Assembly: GCF_000744705.1 (NCBI RefSeq)
Contig: NZ_JQML01000001.1
Coordinates: forward strand, 7,140,017-7,204,016
Source: Streptacidiphilus albus JL83
Lineage (GTDB): Bacteria > Actinomycetota > Actinomycetes > Streptomycetales > Streptomycetaceae
Length of the DNA: 64,000 nt
Direction: 5' to 3'
Positions 21,801 through 47,809 of this stretch are shown here, one piece after another. A program made the position numbers and the translations under genes. Each line of letters opens with the position of its first letter. Position 1 is the stretch's first letter. The notes below the pieces were generated by a model, which searched no databases, was not told where the DNA came from, and saw only the letters and a program-made list of their open reading frames with translations.

Positions 21801-24800
21801 GGTGCCGATCGGTGCGCCGGTGTGGAACACGCGGGTGTATGTGCTGGATGCGGCGCTGCAGCCGGTGCCGGTGGGTGTCGCGGGCGAGCTGTATTTGGCG
21901 GGTGTGCAGTTGGCGCGCGGCTACCTCGGGCGTCCGGGGTTGTCGGCGGAGCGGTTTGTGGCGGATCCGTTCGGTGTGTCGGGGTCGCGGATGTATCGGA
22001 CCGGGGATGTGGTTCGGTGGCGTGGGGACGGGAATCTGGAGTACCTGGGTCGTGCGGATGACCAGGTGAAGTTGCGTGGGTTCCGGATCGAGCTGGGTGA
22101 GGTTCAGGCCGCGTTGGCAGCGTGCGCGGGGGTTGCGGGTGCTGCTGTGGTGGTGCGTGGGGACGTGGCGGGTGATCCGCGCCTGGTCGGCTACGCCGTC
22201 GCGGCCACGGGAACGTCGCTGGACACGGCGGTGCTGCGTGGACGTCTGGCGGAGGTGCTGCCGGAGTACATGGTGCCTTCGGCGATCGTGGTCCTGGAGG
22301 CGCTGCCGCTCACGGTGAACGGGAAGCTCGACCGCCGTGCTCTGCCCGAGCCGGAGGTTGTTGTGTCGTTGGTGCGGGTGCCTCGTTCGGCGCGGGAGGA
22401 GGTGCTTGCGGCGCTGTTTACCGAGGTGCTGGGTGTGTCGCGTGTCGGGTTGGACGACAACTTCTTTGCTCTGGGCGGTCATTCGCTGCTGGCGACGCGG
22501 TTGGTGAGTCGGATCCGTTCGGTGCTGGGTGTGGAGGTGTCGATCCGGGCGCTGTTCGAGGCTCCGACGGTGGGTGCGCTCGCGGGGAGCCTGGAGCGGT
22601 CGGGCCGTGTGCGCCCGGCACTGACTGCGCTGCCGCGATCCGTGTCCGGGGTGGCGCCGGTGTCGTTCGCGCAGCAGCGGCTGTGGTTCCTGGGCGAGCT
22701 GGAGGGGGCGAACTCCCTCTACAACATCCCGCTCACTCTCGGGTTGACCGGACCGCTGGACACGTCCGCGCTGGCTGCGGCGCTGCTCGACGTCGTGGGC
22801 CGGCACGAGGTCCTGCGCACCGTCTTCCCCGCCGTCGACGGACAACCGCACCAGCGTCTGTTGGACGTGACTGAGGTTGGCCGGCTTCTGTCGGTCGTCG
22901 ACGCGGAAGGGTTCGACGACCAGAAGATCGAGGCGGCGGTCGCCGGGGCGGCTGAGCATGCATTCGACATCAGCTCCGAGGTGCCGCTGCACGCCTGGCT
23001 CTTCCGACGCTCGGCAGCAGAGCACGTACTGCTTCTGGTGGTGCATCACATCGCCGGTGACGGATGGTCATTGGTGCCCCTGGCCCGTGACGTGTCGGCC
23101 GCGTACGAGGCCCGAGCTGAGAATCGCTCCCCGGAATGGTCGCCGTTGTCGGTGCAGTACGCGGACTACGCAGGCTGGCAGCGGGTGCTGCTGGGCGACG
23201 AGGGCGACCCCGAGAGTGTCCTGTCGGAGCAGTTGGCTTACTGGCATGGAGTGTTGGCGGATCTGCCGGAGGAGTTGGCGCTTCCGGTGGACCGGCTGCG
23301 TCCGGCGGTGACAAGCCACCAGGGTGGGACGGTCGGCTTCTCGGTGTCGACTGAGCTGCACGAGCGTGTGGTCGGCTTGGCTCGTGCTGAGGGTGTGACG
23401 GTGTTCATGGTGTTGCAGGCCGCGTTGGCGGTGCTGCTGTCGCGTCTGGGTGCGGGGACGGACATCCCGATCGGCTCGCCCGTGGCGGGGCGTACGGATG
23501 AGGCGTTGGACGACCTGGTCGGGTTCTTCGTCAACACTCTCGTCCTGCGGACGGATGTGTCGGGCTCTCCGTCGTTCGTGGAGCTGTTGCGTCGGGTGCG
23601 CGAGGCCGACCTGGGGGCGTACGCGCATCAGGATGTGCCGTTCGAGCGTCTGGTGGAGGACCTTGCCCCGGCGCGTTCCATGTCCCGCCACCCCCTGTTC
23701 CAGGTGATGCTGAGCCTGCAGAACAACACCCAGGCGGTACTCGACCTGTCGGAGCTGGAAGCGACCGTCCTTTCGCCGGGGCAGGCGCCGGCCAAGTTCG
23801 ATCTGGCCGTCACCCTGACCGAACTCCTTGGCCCGGACGGGTCGCCGGCCGGACTCGACGGCAGCCTCACCTTTGCCCTGGATCTGTTCGACGCCGTGAC
23901 TGCTGATGGGTTGGCGGAGCGGTTTGTGCGGGTGTTGGAGGGTGTGGTTGCTGATCCGGTCGGGTTGGTGGATCGGGTGGATGTTTTGGGTGTGGTGGAG
24001 CGTGAGGTGCTGCTGTGTGGTTGGAATGACACGGTGGTGGGGTTGCCTGCGTTGGGGTTGGCGGAGTTGTTTGCGGTGCAGGTGGGGCGGGTGCCTGATG
24101 CGGTGGCGGTGGTGTGTGGGGATGTTGAGCTGAGTTTTGCGGAGTTGGATGCGCGGGTGGGGGTGTTGGCGCGGCGGTTGGTGGGGCTGGGGGTGGGTCC
24201 TGAGGTTGGTGTGGCGGTGTTGGTTGGGCGTTCTGTCGAGTTGGTGGTGGCGCTGCTGGCGGTGGTGCGGGCGGGGGGTTTCTATGTGCCGTTGGATGTG
24301 CGGTATCCGGTGGCGCATCGTGCGTTGATTGTGGCGGAGACGGGTGCGGGGGTGGTGTTGACGGATGGTGTGCTGCGGTCGCAGGCGGAGGGTTTGGGTC
24401 TGTCGGTCGTGGTGGTGGGCGAGGGTGAGGGCGAGGATTCCGGTGGGGAGGGGGATGGTGCTGGGTTGCCGTTGGTGGTGTCTGGTGCGGGTGTGGAGCG
24501 GTTGGCGTATGTGATGTATACGTCGGGGTCGACGGGGCGGCCCAAGGGTGTGGCGGTGTCGCAGCGTGATGTGGTTGCGTTGGCGTTGGATCGTCGGTTT
24601 GCGGGTGGGGCGATGGATCGGGTGCTGGTGCACTCGCCGCACTCCTTCGACGCCTCCACCTTCGAGCTGTGGGTACCACTGCTGACGGGTGGCCGACTGG
24701 TGGTGGCACCTCCCGGTGAGCTCAGCGTGGCGGTGATGGGCCGCCTGGTGTCCGAGCACGGAGTGACCGGGATGTTCCTGACCTCCGGACTCTTCGTTCT

Positions 24801-27800
24801 GCTGGCCGAGGAGGATCCCGCCTGCTTCGCCGGCGTGCAGGAGGTGTGGACCGGTGGCGACGCGGCGTCGCCGACCGCGTTCGCCCGGGTCCGCGAGGCG
24901 TGTCCCGACCTGCGTCTGATCAACGTCTACGGCCCGACCGAGACGACGACCTTCGCAATGGCCCACACGGTCACGGCCCTGCCCTCGAAGGATGTCGGTC
25001 GTGGTGTGCTGCCGATCGGTCGTCCGTTGGACAACACGTTGGTGTATGTGCTGGATGCCGGGTTGGGGCCGGTGCCGGTGGGTGGTGTGGGTGAGTTGTA
25101 TGTGGCTGGTGCGGGTGTGGCTCGGGGGTATTTGGGTCGGCCGGGGTTGTCGGCGGAGCGTTTTGTGGCGGATCTGTTCGGTGGGGCGGGGTCGCGGATG
25201 TACCGGACCGGGGATCTGGTGCGTTGGAATGCGGATGGTGAGGTGGAGTTCGTCGGTCGGGCCGACGACCAGGTGAAGCTGCGAGGTTTCCGGATCGAAC
25301 TGGGCGAGGTGGAGGCCGCACTTGCTGCGTATCCTGGCGTCTCCCACGCGGTGGCCGTGGTTCGGGAGGATGTCCCGGGCGACAAGCGCCTGGTCGGGTA
25401 TGTGCTGGATTCGTCGACGGGAGAGCCCCTCGACGCGGCCGCTCTGCGTGCGGCCCTCGCCCGTTCGCTGCCGGAGTACATGGTGCCGTCGGCGATCGTG
25501 GTTCTGGACGAACTGCCGCTCACGGTGAACGGGAAGCTCGACCGCCGTGCTCTGCCGGTGCCGGCGCTGGAGGCAGCCACGGCGTCAGGTCGGATTCCGC
25601 GTACCGCGCGGGAGGAGGTGCTGGCAGCACTTTTCGCCGGAGTCCTCGGCGTCTCCACCGTGGGACTGGACGACAACTTCTTTGCTCTGGGCGGTCATTC
25701 ACTGCTGGCGACGCGGCTGGTGAGTCGGATCCGCTCGGTACTGGGCGTCGAGCTGCCGATCCGGGCGCTGTTCGAGGCCCCGACCGTTGCCGCGCTGGCC
25801 GAGCGACTGGACGGCAGTGGTCGCGTCCGGCCGCTGCTGGTGACCGGGGACCGAGCGGTGACGACCGCCGAGCCGCTGCCGGTGTCGTTCGCGCAGCAGC
25901 GGCTCTGGTTCCTAGGCGAGCTGGAGGGTCCCAGCGCCGTCTACAACATTCCCCTGGCGCTCCGAGTGTCAGGTGCTCTGGACTCCGAAGCACTGAGTCA
26001 GGCTCTCCGGGACGTGGTCGGTAGGCACGAGGTACTGCGTACCGTCTACCAGTCCGTCGACGGCAGTCCGTCCCAGCACGTGCTGGACCTGGACGAGGTG
26101 GGTCCGCTGCTGTCGGTAGTGGATGCCCAGGGGCTGGACGCACCGGCCGTTGCGGAGCTCGTGGCCTCGGCGTCCGGGCATGCCTTCGACCTGGCGGTGG
26201 AGCTGCCGTTGCGGGCGTGGCTCTTCCGGACGGCACCGGAGGAGCACGTCCTGCTGGTAGTGGTGCATCACATTGCGGGTGATGGTTGGTCGTTGGGTCC
26301 GTTGGCGCGGGATGTGTCGGTTGCGTATGCGGCGCGTGCGGCGGGTTCGGTGCCGGGGTGGTCGTCGTTGCCGGTGCAGTACGGGGATTATGCGCTGTGG
26401 CAGCGTGGGTTGTTGGGTGATGCGGCTGATCCGGGGAGTGTTCTGTCGGAGCAGTTGGCTTACTGGCGTGGGGTGTTGGCGGGTGTGCCGGAGGAGTTGG
26501 TGCTTCCGGTGGATCGGTTGCGTCCGGCGGTGGCTAGCCACCGGGGTGGGACGGTCGGCTTCTCGGTCTCGACTGAGCTGCACGAGCGGTTGGTCGGCTT
26601 GGCTCGTGCTGAGGGTGTGACGGTGTTCATGGTGTTGCAGGCCGCGTTGGCGGTGCTGCTGTCGCGTCTGGGTGCGGGGACGGACATCCCGATCGGCTCG
26701 CCCGTGGCGGGACGCACGGACGAGGCCTTGGACGACCTGGTCGGGTTCTTCGTCAACACCCTTGTCCTGCGGACGGACGTGTCGGGCTCTCCGTCGTTCG
26801 TGGAGCTGTTGCGTCGGGTGCGCGAGGCCGACCTGGGTGCGTTCGCGCATCAGGACGTGCCGTTCGAGCGTCTGGTGGAGGACCTGGCGCCGGCGCGTTC
26901 GATGTCTCGCCACCCGCTGTTTCAGGTGATGTTGACCCTGCAGAACAATGCCCGGGCGGTGCTGGATCTGCCGGGCCTTCAGGTGGAGGCGGTGCCGTCG
27001 GGTGACCTGGCGGCGCGGTTCGACCTGGCGTTCACGTTGGCCGAGACCGTCGGTGACGGCGGCGCGCCGGCCGGGTTGGAGGGCTCGCTGACGTTTGCCC
27101 GGGATCTGTTCGATGTGGGTTCGGTGGAGCTGCTTGTTGAGCGGTTCGTGCGGGTGCTGGGTGCGGTGGTGGGTGCGCCGGAGGGGTCGGTGGATCGGGT
27201 TGACGTGCTGGACAGTATTGAGCGGTCGCGGATTGTCGGTGAGTGGAACGACACGGCGCATGAGGTGCCGTCCGGGGCGTTGCCGGAGTTGTTCGAGGCG
27301 CAGGTGGTGCGGACGCCGGATGCGGTGGCGGTGGTTGATGTTGTGGGGGCGTTGTCGTACGGGGAGTTGAATGCGCGGGCGAATCGGTTGGCGCGGTTGT
27401 TGGTGGGTCGGGGGGTGGGTCCGGAGTCGTTGGTCGGGGTGCTGATGGGGCGCTCGGTCGATCTGGTGGTGGCGTTGCTGGCGGTGTTGAAGGCCGGTGG
27501 TGCGTACGTGCCGATCGACCCGGACTACCCGGCCGACCGCATCGCCTACATGCTCGACGACGCTCAACCGGTGCTGCTGCTGACGACGAGTGGGTGTGTG
27601 GAGGTTGACACACCCCCGTGTGTCGGGGGGCCGACGCTGCTGCTCGATGACGCGGGCGTGACCGACCTGCTCTCGGCTTTCAGCGCGGAGGATCTGACTT
27701 CTGCCGATCGCGGGGGTGTGCTGCGTTCCGACCATCCGGCGTATGTGATTTATACGTCGGGGTCGACGGGGCGGCCGAAGGGTGTGGTGGTGGCGCATGG

Positions 27801-30800
27801 GGGGTTGGTGAACTATGTGGCGCGGTGTGTGGTGGTGTATCCGGAGTTGGGTGGGAGCACGTTGTTGCATGCGTCGATTTCGTTCGATGCGGGTGTGACG
27901 GGGTTGTACGGGGCGTTGGTGTGTGGTGGTCGGGTGTTTGTGGGGGCGGTGGATGAGGGGTTGCCGGGGTTGTTGGGTGGGGAGCGGTTGTCGTTCCTGA
28001 AGGCGACGCCGAGTCATCTGTCGTTCATGGGTGGGTTGGCGGGGGAGTGTGCGCCGGTCGGTCGGATGATGGTGGGTGGTGAGGCGTTGGGTGCGGTGCA
28101 GGCGGGGCAGTGGCGTGCGGCGCATCCGGGGGTGGAGGTGGTGAACCATTACGGGCCGACCGAGGTGACGGTGGGTTGTACGGATTTCGTGGTGGGTGGG
28201 GTGGCGGAGTTCGGTGGTGGTTCGGTGCCGATCGGTCGGCCGATGTGGAATACGCGGGCGTATGTGCTGGATGCCGGGTTGGGGCCGGTGCCGGTGGGTG
28301 TGGCGGGGGAGTTGTACTTCGCGGGGGCGCAGTTGGCGCGGGGGTATCTGGGTCGTCCGGGGTTGTCGGCGGAGCGTTTTGTGGCGGATCCGTTCGGTGC
28401 GGCGGGGGCGCGGATGTATCGGACGGGTGATGTGGCGCGGTGGCGGGCGGACGGGAACCTGGAGTACCTGGGTCGGGCGGACGACCAGGTGAAGCTGCGG
28501 GGCTACCGGATCGAGCTGGGTGAGGTCGAGGCGGCGCTGGCGGGCTGCGCGGGTGTGGCACACGCGGTGGTGGTCCTGCGTGAGGACGTGCCGGGTGACC
28601 CGCGCCTGGTCGGCTACGCCGTCGCACAGGCCGGCACCGATCTGGACCCGGTGGAGTTGCGTGTGGCTGTCGGTGGTTCGTTGCCGGAGTACATGGTGCC
28701 GTCGGCGATCGTGGTCCTGGATGCGTTGCCGTTGACGGTGAACGGGAAGTTGGACCGTCGGGCGTTGCCGGTTCCGGTGGTGGACGCGGGGGGTGTGTAT
28801 CGGGGTCCGTCGTCGGTGCGGGAGGAGGTGTTGTGCGAGGTTTTCGCGGAGGTGTTGGGCGTTGCCCGGGTGGGGGTGGATGACGATTTCTTCGCTCTGG
28901 GTGGGCATTCGCTGCTGGCGGTGTCGTTGGTGGAGCGGTTGCGGGTTCGTGGGGTGGGGGTGAGTGTGCGGGCGTTGTTCTCCTCGCCGACGGTGGCGGG
29001 GTTGGCGGCGGCGTCGGTGTCGGCGGGTGTGGTGGTCCCGGCGAACGGCATCCCGGCCGGTGCGGCTGCGATAGTGCCGCAGATGCTGCCGCTGGTGGAC
29101 CTGACCGTCGAGGAGCTGGCGGGGATCACGGCGGCCTTCCCCGGTGGCGCGGCCAATATCGCGGACGTCTATCCGTTGGCGCCGTTGCAGGAGGGGATCT
29201 TCTTCCATCATCTGATGGCGGAGGGTGGTGATGGTCAGGACGTGTATGTGTTGCCGACGGTGCTGACGTTCGACGGCCGGGCGCGGTTGGATGCGTTCCT
29301 GGGTGCGTTGCAGTTGGTGGTGGATCGGCATGACATTCTGCGGACGGGTGTGTTCTGGCACGGGTTGCGGGAGCCGGTCCAGGTCGTCGCCCGCCGGGCC
29401 ACCCTCCCCGTCGAAGAGATCGACCTTCAGACGTCCCCAGCCGCGGGCGGCTCGGGGCTCGATGCTGTGGCTCGCCTGCTGGCCGCCTGCCCGGCCTCGA
29501 TGGATCTGACCCTCGCCCCTCTCCTGCGGGCGCGGATCGCGGCGGAGCCGGGGTCCGATCGGTGGCTGCTCCTGCTGCAGCGGCACCACCTGGTCACCGA
29601 CCACACGGCGCTGGAAATCCTGCTCCAGGAGATCCGCGCGCTGCTGACAGGCCGCGCGGCTGAGCTGCCGACGCCGCTGCCGTTCCGTGACTTCGTTGCT
29701 CAGGCGCGGCTCGGTGTCTCGCGTGAGGAGCACGAGCGCTACTTCGCCGGCCTGCTCGGCGACGTCAGCGAGCCGACCGCCCCGTTCGGGCTGCTGGATG
29801 TGCGCGGCACGGCCGCGCAGGTGGTGGAGGCAAAGCGTCCGCTCGACGTCGAGCTTGTGGCCCGGGTGCGTGAGCAGGCGCGACGGCAGGGCGTGAGTGC
29901 GGCGACGCTGTTCCACGTCGCCTGGGCGCGCGTGGTGGCCGCCACGTCCAACCGCGACGACGCCGTGTTCGGCACCCTGCTCTTCGGGCGGATGAATGCG
30001 GGCAGTGGTGCGGACCGGGTGCCGGGACTGTTCATCAACACCCTGCCGGCCCGCGTGCCGACCGCAGGGGTGACGGTGGAGGACGCGGTGCGGGCCATGC
30101 GCGCGCAGCTCGCCGAGCTGCTGGTGCACGAGCACGCCCCGCTCGCCCTCGCGCAGAAGGCGAGCGGCATCGGCGGCTCCGCCCCGCTCTTCACCGCTCT
30201 CCTGAACTACCGCCACAACCAGCCGGGCACAGGAACCGACGATGCGCCCGGAACCGGCGATGCGTCCGGAACCGCCCTGGCCGGCATCGAGGTCCAGCAC
30301 GGCCAGGACCGGACGAACTATCCGCTGACGATGTCGATCGACGACGACGGCACGGCTCTCGACATCACCGTCCAGGCGGTCACGCCGATCGATCCGGTAT
30401 TGGTCTGCTCCCTGGTGCACACCAGCATGGAGGGGCTGATCGGCGCATTGGAGACGGCTCCACAGACGCCGCTGGACCGGATCGGCGTGCTCACGGAGGA
30501 CCAGCACCGGACGATCCTGACCGACTGGAACGACACGGCGGCCGAGAGCCCGGCCGGGACCCTGCCGGAGCTGTTCGAGGCCCAGGCCGCGCGGACCCCG
30601 GAGGCGGTCGCGCTGGTCCAGGACGGCATCGAGCTCACCTACGCGGAGTTGAACGCCCGGGCCAACAGGTTGGCGCGGCTGCTGGTGCAGCGCGGCGTAG
30701 GACCGGATGTGTTGGTCCCGCTGCTGATGCAGCGCTCCGTGGACCTGGTCGTCGCGCTGCTGGCGGTGATGAAGGCCGGTGGCGCCTACGTTCCCATCGA

Positions 30801-32408
30801 CTCCCGGGCGCCGGGCAGCCGGATGGGCGTGGTCTACCAGGACACCGGTGCTGCGCTGCTGCTGGTGGACGGCGCCACCCGGGGGCACGAGTTCGTCCGT
30901 GCGGTCGCCGCCGCCGGGGCGGAGGTCCTGCTGGTGGACGCGGAGGCCGGGACCGGCGGCGCGGAGAACCTGGCCGTGGCCAGCCACCCGGACCAGCGCG
31001 CCTATGTGATGTACACCTCCGGCTCCACCGGCGTGCCGAAGGGCATCGCCATCACCCATCGCGGGGTGGTGGACCTGGTCTCGGACCGCTGCTGGCGGGA
31101 GCCGGATCCGCAGCGCGTGCTGTTCCAGGCGCCGCACGCCTTCGACGCGTCGGTCTACGAGCTGTGGGTCCCGCTGACGGTCGGCGGCCGGGTCGTGGTG
31201 GCGCCGGAGGGCCGGCTCGACGCTGCGGGCATCCGGGCACTGCGGGCCCGGCACGGACTGACCCACATCCACCTCACCGCCGGACTCTTCCGGCTCCTGG
31301 CCGAGGACGACCCGACCGCCTTCGCCGGCGTCGAGGAGGTCAGCACCGGCGGCGACATCGTGCCCGCCTCCGCCGTCCGCCGACTGCTGGAGGCCTGCCC
31401 CGGGATCGTCGTCCGTAACACCTACGGTCCGACCGAGACGACGCTGTGCGCGACCCAGGTACCGGTGGTCGACGGAGACGGGGTCCCGACGGTGCTGCCG
31501 ATCGGTCGGCCGATGGACAACACTCGTACCTACGTGCTGGACGCGGCGCTGTCTCCGGTACCGCCCGGCACCGAGGGGGAGCTCTACATAGCCGGGACCG
31601 GGCTGGCGCGGGGCTACCTCAACCGGCCGGACCTGACCGCCCAACGGTTCGTCGCCGACCCCTTCGGGGCCATGGGGTCGCGGATGTACCGCACGGGGGA
31701 CCTGGCCCGCTGGACTGCCGACGGATCCCTGGAATTCGTCGGCCGGGCCGACGACCAGGTCAAGATCCGAGGGTTCCGGATCGAACTCGGCGAGGTCGAG
31801 GCAGTGCTGGGCCTGCATCCCGCAGTCGCGCACGCGACCGTCCTGGCCCGTGAGGACCGTCCGGGCGACAAGCGGCTGGTGGCCTACGCCGTCCTGGCCG
31901 ACTCGCCGGCCTCGGCCGATTCACCCGATTCACCCGATTCACCCGACGCGCCCGCCTCGGCCGAGGGCCCGGTCACCGCCGACCGGCTGAGGCGGCACAT
32001 CGCGGCCTCGCTGCCGGACTACATGGTCCCGACGGCGGTGGTGCTGCTGGACGTCCTCCCGGTCACGCCGAACGGGAAGGTGGACCGGAAGGCCCTGCCG
32101 GCCCCCGACGTCACGGTGACCGTCTCCGACCGGGCGCCGTCGACGCCGCAGGAGGAACTCCTCTGCGAGGTGTTCGCCCAGGTGCTCGGCCTACCGAAGG
32201 TCGGGGTCGACGACGACTTCTTCGCTCTGGGCGGGCATTCACTGCTGGCGACCCGCCTGGTCAGCCGGGTCCGCGCGCAGCTGAAGGTGGAGCTGCCGAT
32301 CCAGGTCCTGTTCGAGGCGCCGACCGTGGCCGCACTGGCCGAACGACTTGCTTCTATGAAAAAGGCCAGGCCCGCGTTCCGGCCGATGCCCAGGCAGAGG
32401 GAGTTCTG

Positions 32409-32409
<1 letters not shown>
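9703..32409 (+). CDS. Giant seven-module nonribosomal peptide synthetase
   Basis: This 7,568-residue synthetase is built of seven C-A-T modules and no separate epimerase. The phosphopantetheine serines in GGHS are at residues 1022, 2118, 3189, 4261, 5333, 6403 and 7513. A-domain pockets read acidic (Asp-like), Ser, Ser, Ser, Ile/Val-like, acidic and Dpg. C1 is EntF-like with HHLAIDG; C3-C6 are standard LCL types (HHIAGDGW); C2 and C7 are of the dual epimerisation/condensation type. C2 carries Asp at the second position of its HHxxxD motif, normally the catalytic His. Codon choice is C-rich up to about 14340 and after about 29430, but G/T-rich in repeated blocks between. The ATG has GGAG upstream. 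The stop overlaps the next NRPS start as TGATG, with only a short tail after T7 and no recognisable docking helix. Confidence 0.95.
13050..16170 (+). other. NRPS module 2: C(dual-type, altered catalytic motif)-A(Ser)-T
   Basis: C2 starts with [15 protein letters not shown], as in dual epimerisation/condensation domains. Its later motif reads FHDLVRDH where the sister domains C7, C10 and C11 read HHLV(T/S)DH, so the second, catalytic His is Asp. The epimerisation-type HHLxxxxGD motif is also imperfect. A2 pocket D-V-W-H-F-S-L-V-D-K is the same as the EntF serine code. Confidence 0.8.
16230..19385 (+). other. NRPS module 3: LCL-A(Ser)-T
   Basis: The C domain carries an intact HHIAGDGW motif of LCL type, so residue 2 is kept L. 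The A pocket again reads D-V-W-H-F-S-L-V-D-K (Ser). About 0.9 kb of its A domain (18076-18985) is nearly identical in DNA to modules 2 and 4. Confidence 0.85.
19440..22600 (+). other. NRPS module 4: LCL-A(Ser)-T
   Basis: A third consecutive serine module with the same pocket code and an intact LCL condensation motif. Its T domain and the following C-domain start (22349-22855) closely copy the equivalent part of module 3 (19129-19635). This suggests recent module duplication or gene conversion. Confidence 0.85.
22660..25815 (+). other. NRPS module 5: LCL-A(Ile/Val-like)-T
   Basis: The A pocket reads D-A-F-F-W-G-V-T-F-K, nearest to branched-chain codes for Ile and Val. The flanks of the pocket (23914-24689 and 24991-25250) match module 8 of the next gene almost base for base. 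The 300 bp between, carrying most pocket residues, differ. Confidence 0.6.
25880..29020 (+). other. NRPS module 6: LCL-A(acidic)-T
   Basis: The A pocket D-A-T-K-M-G-H-V-G-K matches modules 1 and 9. The T domain is followed by a dual-type condensation domain, so this residue is predicted D. The segment 27733-29426, from A3 motif into the next C domain, recurs at 37478-39171 with equal length. Confidence 0.7.
29160..32355 (+). other. NRPS module 7: C(dual E/C)-A(Dpg)-T
   Basis: The C domain has HHLMAEGGD, an exact fit to the dual-type HH[I/L]xxxxGD motif, plus an intact HHLVTDH. The A pocket D-A-Y-H-S-G-T-L-C-K differs at two positions from the glycopeptide Dpg code DPYHGGTLCK. It is therefore the expected user of the dpg pathway product. 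Codon use turns C-rich from about 29430. Confidence 0.8.
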
Positions 32410-46192
<13,783 letters not shown>

Positions 46193-46214
46193 CCGGTACC
46201 GAGCGTCCGCTCAC

Positions 46215-46263
46215 AGCTCCCGCCCCGACCGTTCGTGGTGAATGACCGGTCGGGGCGGGAGCT
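46215..46263. terminator. Strong bidirectional hairpin after the NRPS genes
   Basis: Two perfectly complementary 17-bp arms (46215-46231 and 46247-46263) enclose a 15-base loop, 23 bp after the NRPS stop and 11 bp before the stop of the converging DUF427 gene. The stem is very G/C-rich. Streptomycete terminators often lack a U-tract, so it probably ends transcription from both sides and marks the right edge of the cluster. Confidence 0.8.
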
Positions 46264-46273
46264 CGGCGGCGGC

Positions 46274-46669
46274 TCAGGCGTCCTCGGTGACGACCTCGAC
46301 CCGGTCGGGGTAGAAGGCGACGTGTCCGGCGATGGCGGCGACCGACGGGTACGGCTCGCGGTAGCCCCAGACGGCGTCGGCCAGTCGTCCGTTCGCCTCC
46401 GCCCCCGCCTCCGGCAGGACGATGCTCCAGTAGGAGGCGTCGCCCTTGTACGGGCAGTAGGTCCCGGTGTCGGTGGCGGTGAGCAGGGCCTGGTCGACGT
46501 CTTCGAGCGGGATGTACTGCACCGGCGGGTAGGACGCCTCGCGCAGCGTCAGTGCGCGGGTGCTGTCGGCCACCACGGTGCCGCCGACCCGGGCCACCAC
46601 CCGGGCGGCGGTCGGCTCGACGGTGATCGGGTGGTCGGGTCCGGGGATTCTCGGTTCGCGCGTGGCCAT
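46274..46669 (-). CDS. DUF427 family protein
   Basis: This 131-residue single-domain DUF427 protein has the family signature: TREASYPPVQYIP, then TYCPYKGDASYWSI, and the closing YPSVAAIAGHVAFYPDRVEV. The family is widespread in actinobacteria; its fold is known but its reaction is not. The ATG at 46669 has GAGGAG six bases upstream; a start 16 codons earlier lacks this. It converges with the NRPS genes across a strong hairpin and seems unrelated to peptide synthesis. Confidence 0.88.
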   Translation of the reverse strand: MATREPRIPGPDHPITVEPTAARVVARVGGTVVADSTRALTLREASYPPVQYIPLEDVDQALLTATDTGTYCPYKGDASYWSIVLPEAGAEANGRLADAVWGYREPYPSVAAIAGHVAFYPDRVEVVTEDA

Positions 46670-46790
46670 CTGACTCTCCTCGGCTGCGGTCGACGTGCTG
46701 TCACTGCTTACGTGCATCTGTGCTTGCGTGCTTGCCTTCAGAAGCAGCGGTCGGACGCCGTGACTTGTTCCCGGGCGTCCCCGTTGCGGC

Positions 46791-47693
46791 TCAGCCCCGT
46801 GAGCGCAACTGCTTCAGCAGGGCGATGTCGCGGGTGTGCAGGGCGCCCTCGACCCGGTCCGGGGCGTCCCGGTCGTCCGGGGTCTCGATGATCAGCGGGA
46901 CGCCCTCGGTGGCCGGGTGGGTGAACAGTCCGGCGAAGGGGTCCGCGCCGATGTGTCCGGCGCCGATGTTGGCATGGCGGTCCTTGCGGGCCCCGGTGAC
47001 GTCCTTGGAGTCGTTGGCGTGGATCAGCCGCAGCCGTCCCGGCCCGGCGGCGGCCACCAGCTCGTCCAGCATCCCCGCGACGCCGCCGGGCGCGGCCAGG
47101 TCGTGTCCGGCCGCGAACGCGTGGCAGGTGTCCAGGCAGACGCCGACCAGCGGGTGGCGCTCCAGTGCCTCGGTGTAGTCGGCGAGGTCGCCCATCCGTG
47201 CGCAGAGCGAACTGCCCTGGCCGGCCGTGGGCTCCAGCAGCAGCCAGGGGGCGTCCGGACCGTAGCCGTCCAGCTCGTCGAGGAGCGGCAGCATCCCGTC
47301 GTGCACCTGGCGCAGCGCCTCCGCCGGGGTGCCGCAGAGCGCGGAACCGGTGTGCACCACCACGCCCTTCGCACCGATGGCGTGCGCCCGGTGCAGCGAG
47401 TGGCGCAGCGACTCGCCGGAGCGCTCACGGGTCGCGGCCGAGTCCGAGCCGAAGTTGATCAGGTACGGGGCGTGCACGTAGGCGGCGATGCCGCGCTCCG
47501 CGCAGCCCGCGCGGAAGGCCTCGTCCTGCCGGGGGTTGCCGGCCGGGGTGGCCCAGCCCCGGGGGTTGGCGACGAAGACCTGGACGCTCTCCGCGCCCAC
47601 CTTGTCCGCGTAGGCCAACCCGGTGCCGGCCAGCCCTCGCCCGGCGACGGGGACATGGGCGCCGACCGGGTTGCGTGGCGTGGACGTGATCAT
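46791..47693 (-). CDS. nfo: Endonuclease IV (deoxyribonuclease IV), base-excision repair
   Basis: This 300-residue TIM-barrel AP endonuclease has the family motifs with zinc ligands: VGAHVPV, YVHAPYLINFGS, VVHTGSALCG, LLLEPTAGQG, GVCLDTCHAFAAGHD, LIHANDSK, RHANIGAGHIG and IIETPDD. It cuts the DNA backbone 5' of abasic sites. The ATG at 47693 is chosen because the conserved sequence starts about 10 residues later; an ATG six codons upstream is also possible. The spacing to the DUF427 gene downstream is 121 bp. Confidence 0.93.
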   Translation of the reverse strand: MITSTPRNPVGAHVPVAGRGLAGTGLAYADKVGAESVQVFVANPRGWATPAGNPRQDEAFRAGCAERGIAAYVHAPYLINFGSDSAATRERSGESLRHSLHRAHAIGAKGVVVHTGSALCGTPAEALRQVHDGMLPLLDELDGYGPDAPWLLLEPTAGQGSSLCARMGDLADYTEALERHPLVGVCLDTCHAFAAGHDLAAPGGVAGMLDELVAAAGPGRLRLIHANDSKDVTGARKDRHANIGAGHIGADPFAGLFTHPATEGVPLIIETPDDRDAPDRVEGALHTRDIALLKQLRSRG

Positions 47694-47809
47694 CCCCCGA
47701 GGATCGCACATCCGCGCAGGCCGGCCCCGGGCGGCGTCCTCCGGCCCCGGGCGCTCCCGCACTCAGGCACTCAAGCTCAAGCACTCGGGCGCTCGGGCAC
47801 TGCGCGGTG

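Noticed and set aside
25969..31833. Second long antisense open frame (nearly 2,000 codons)
   Set aside because: Same reason: it mirrors NRPS codons and repeats, with no ribosome-binding site or recognisable domain.
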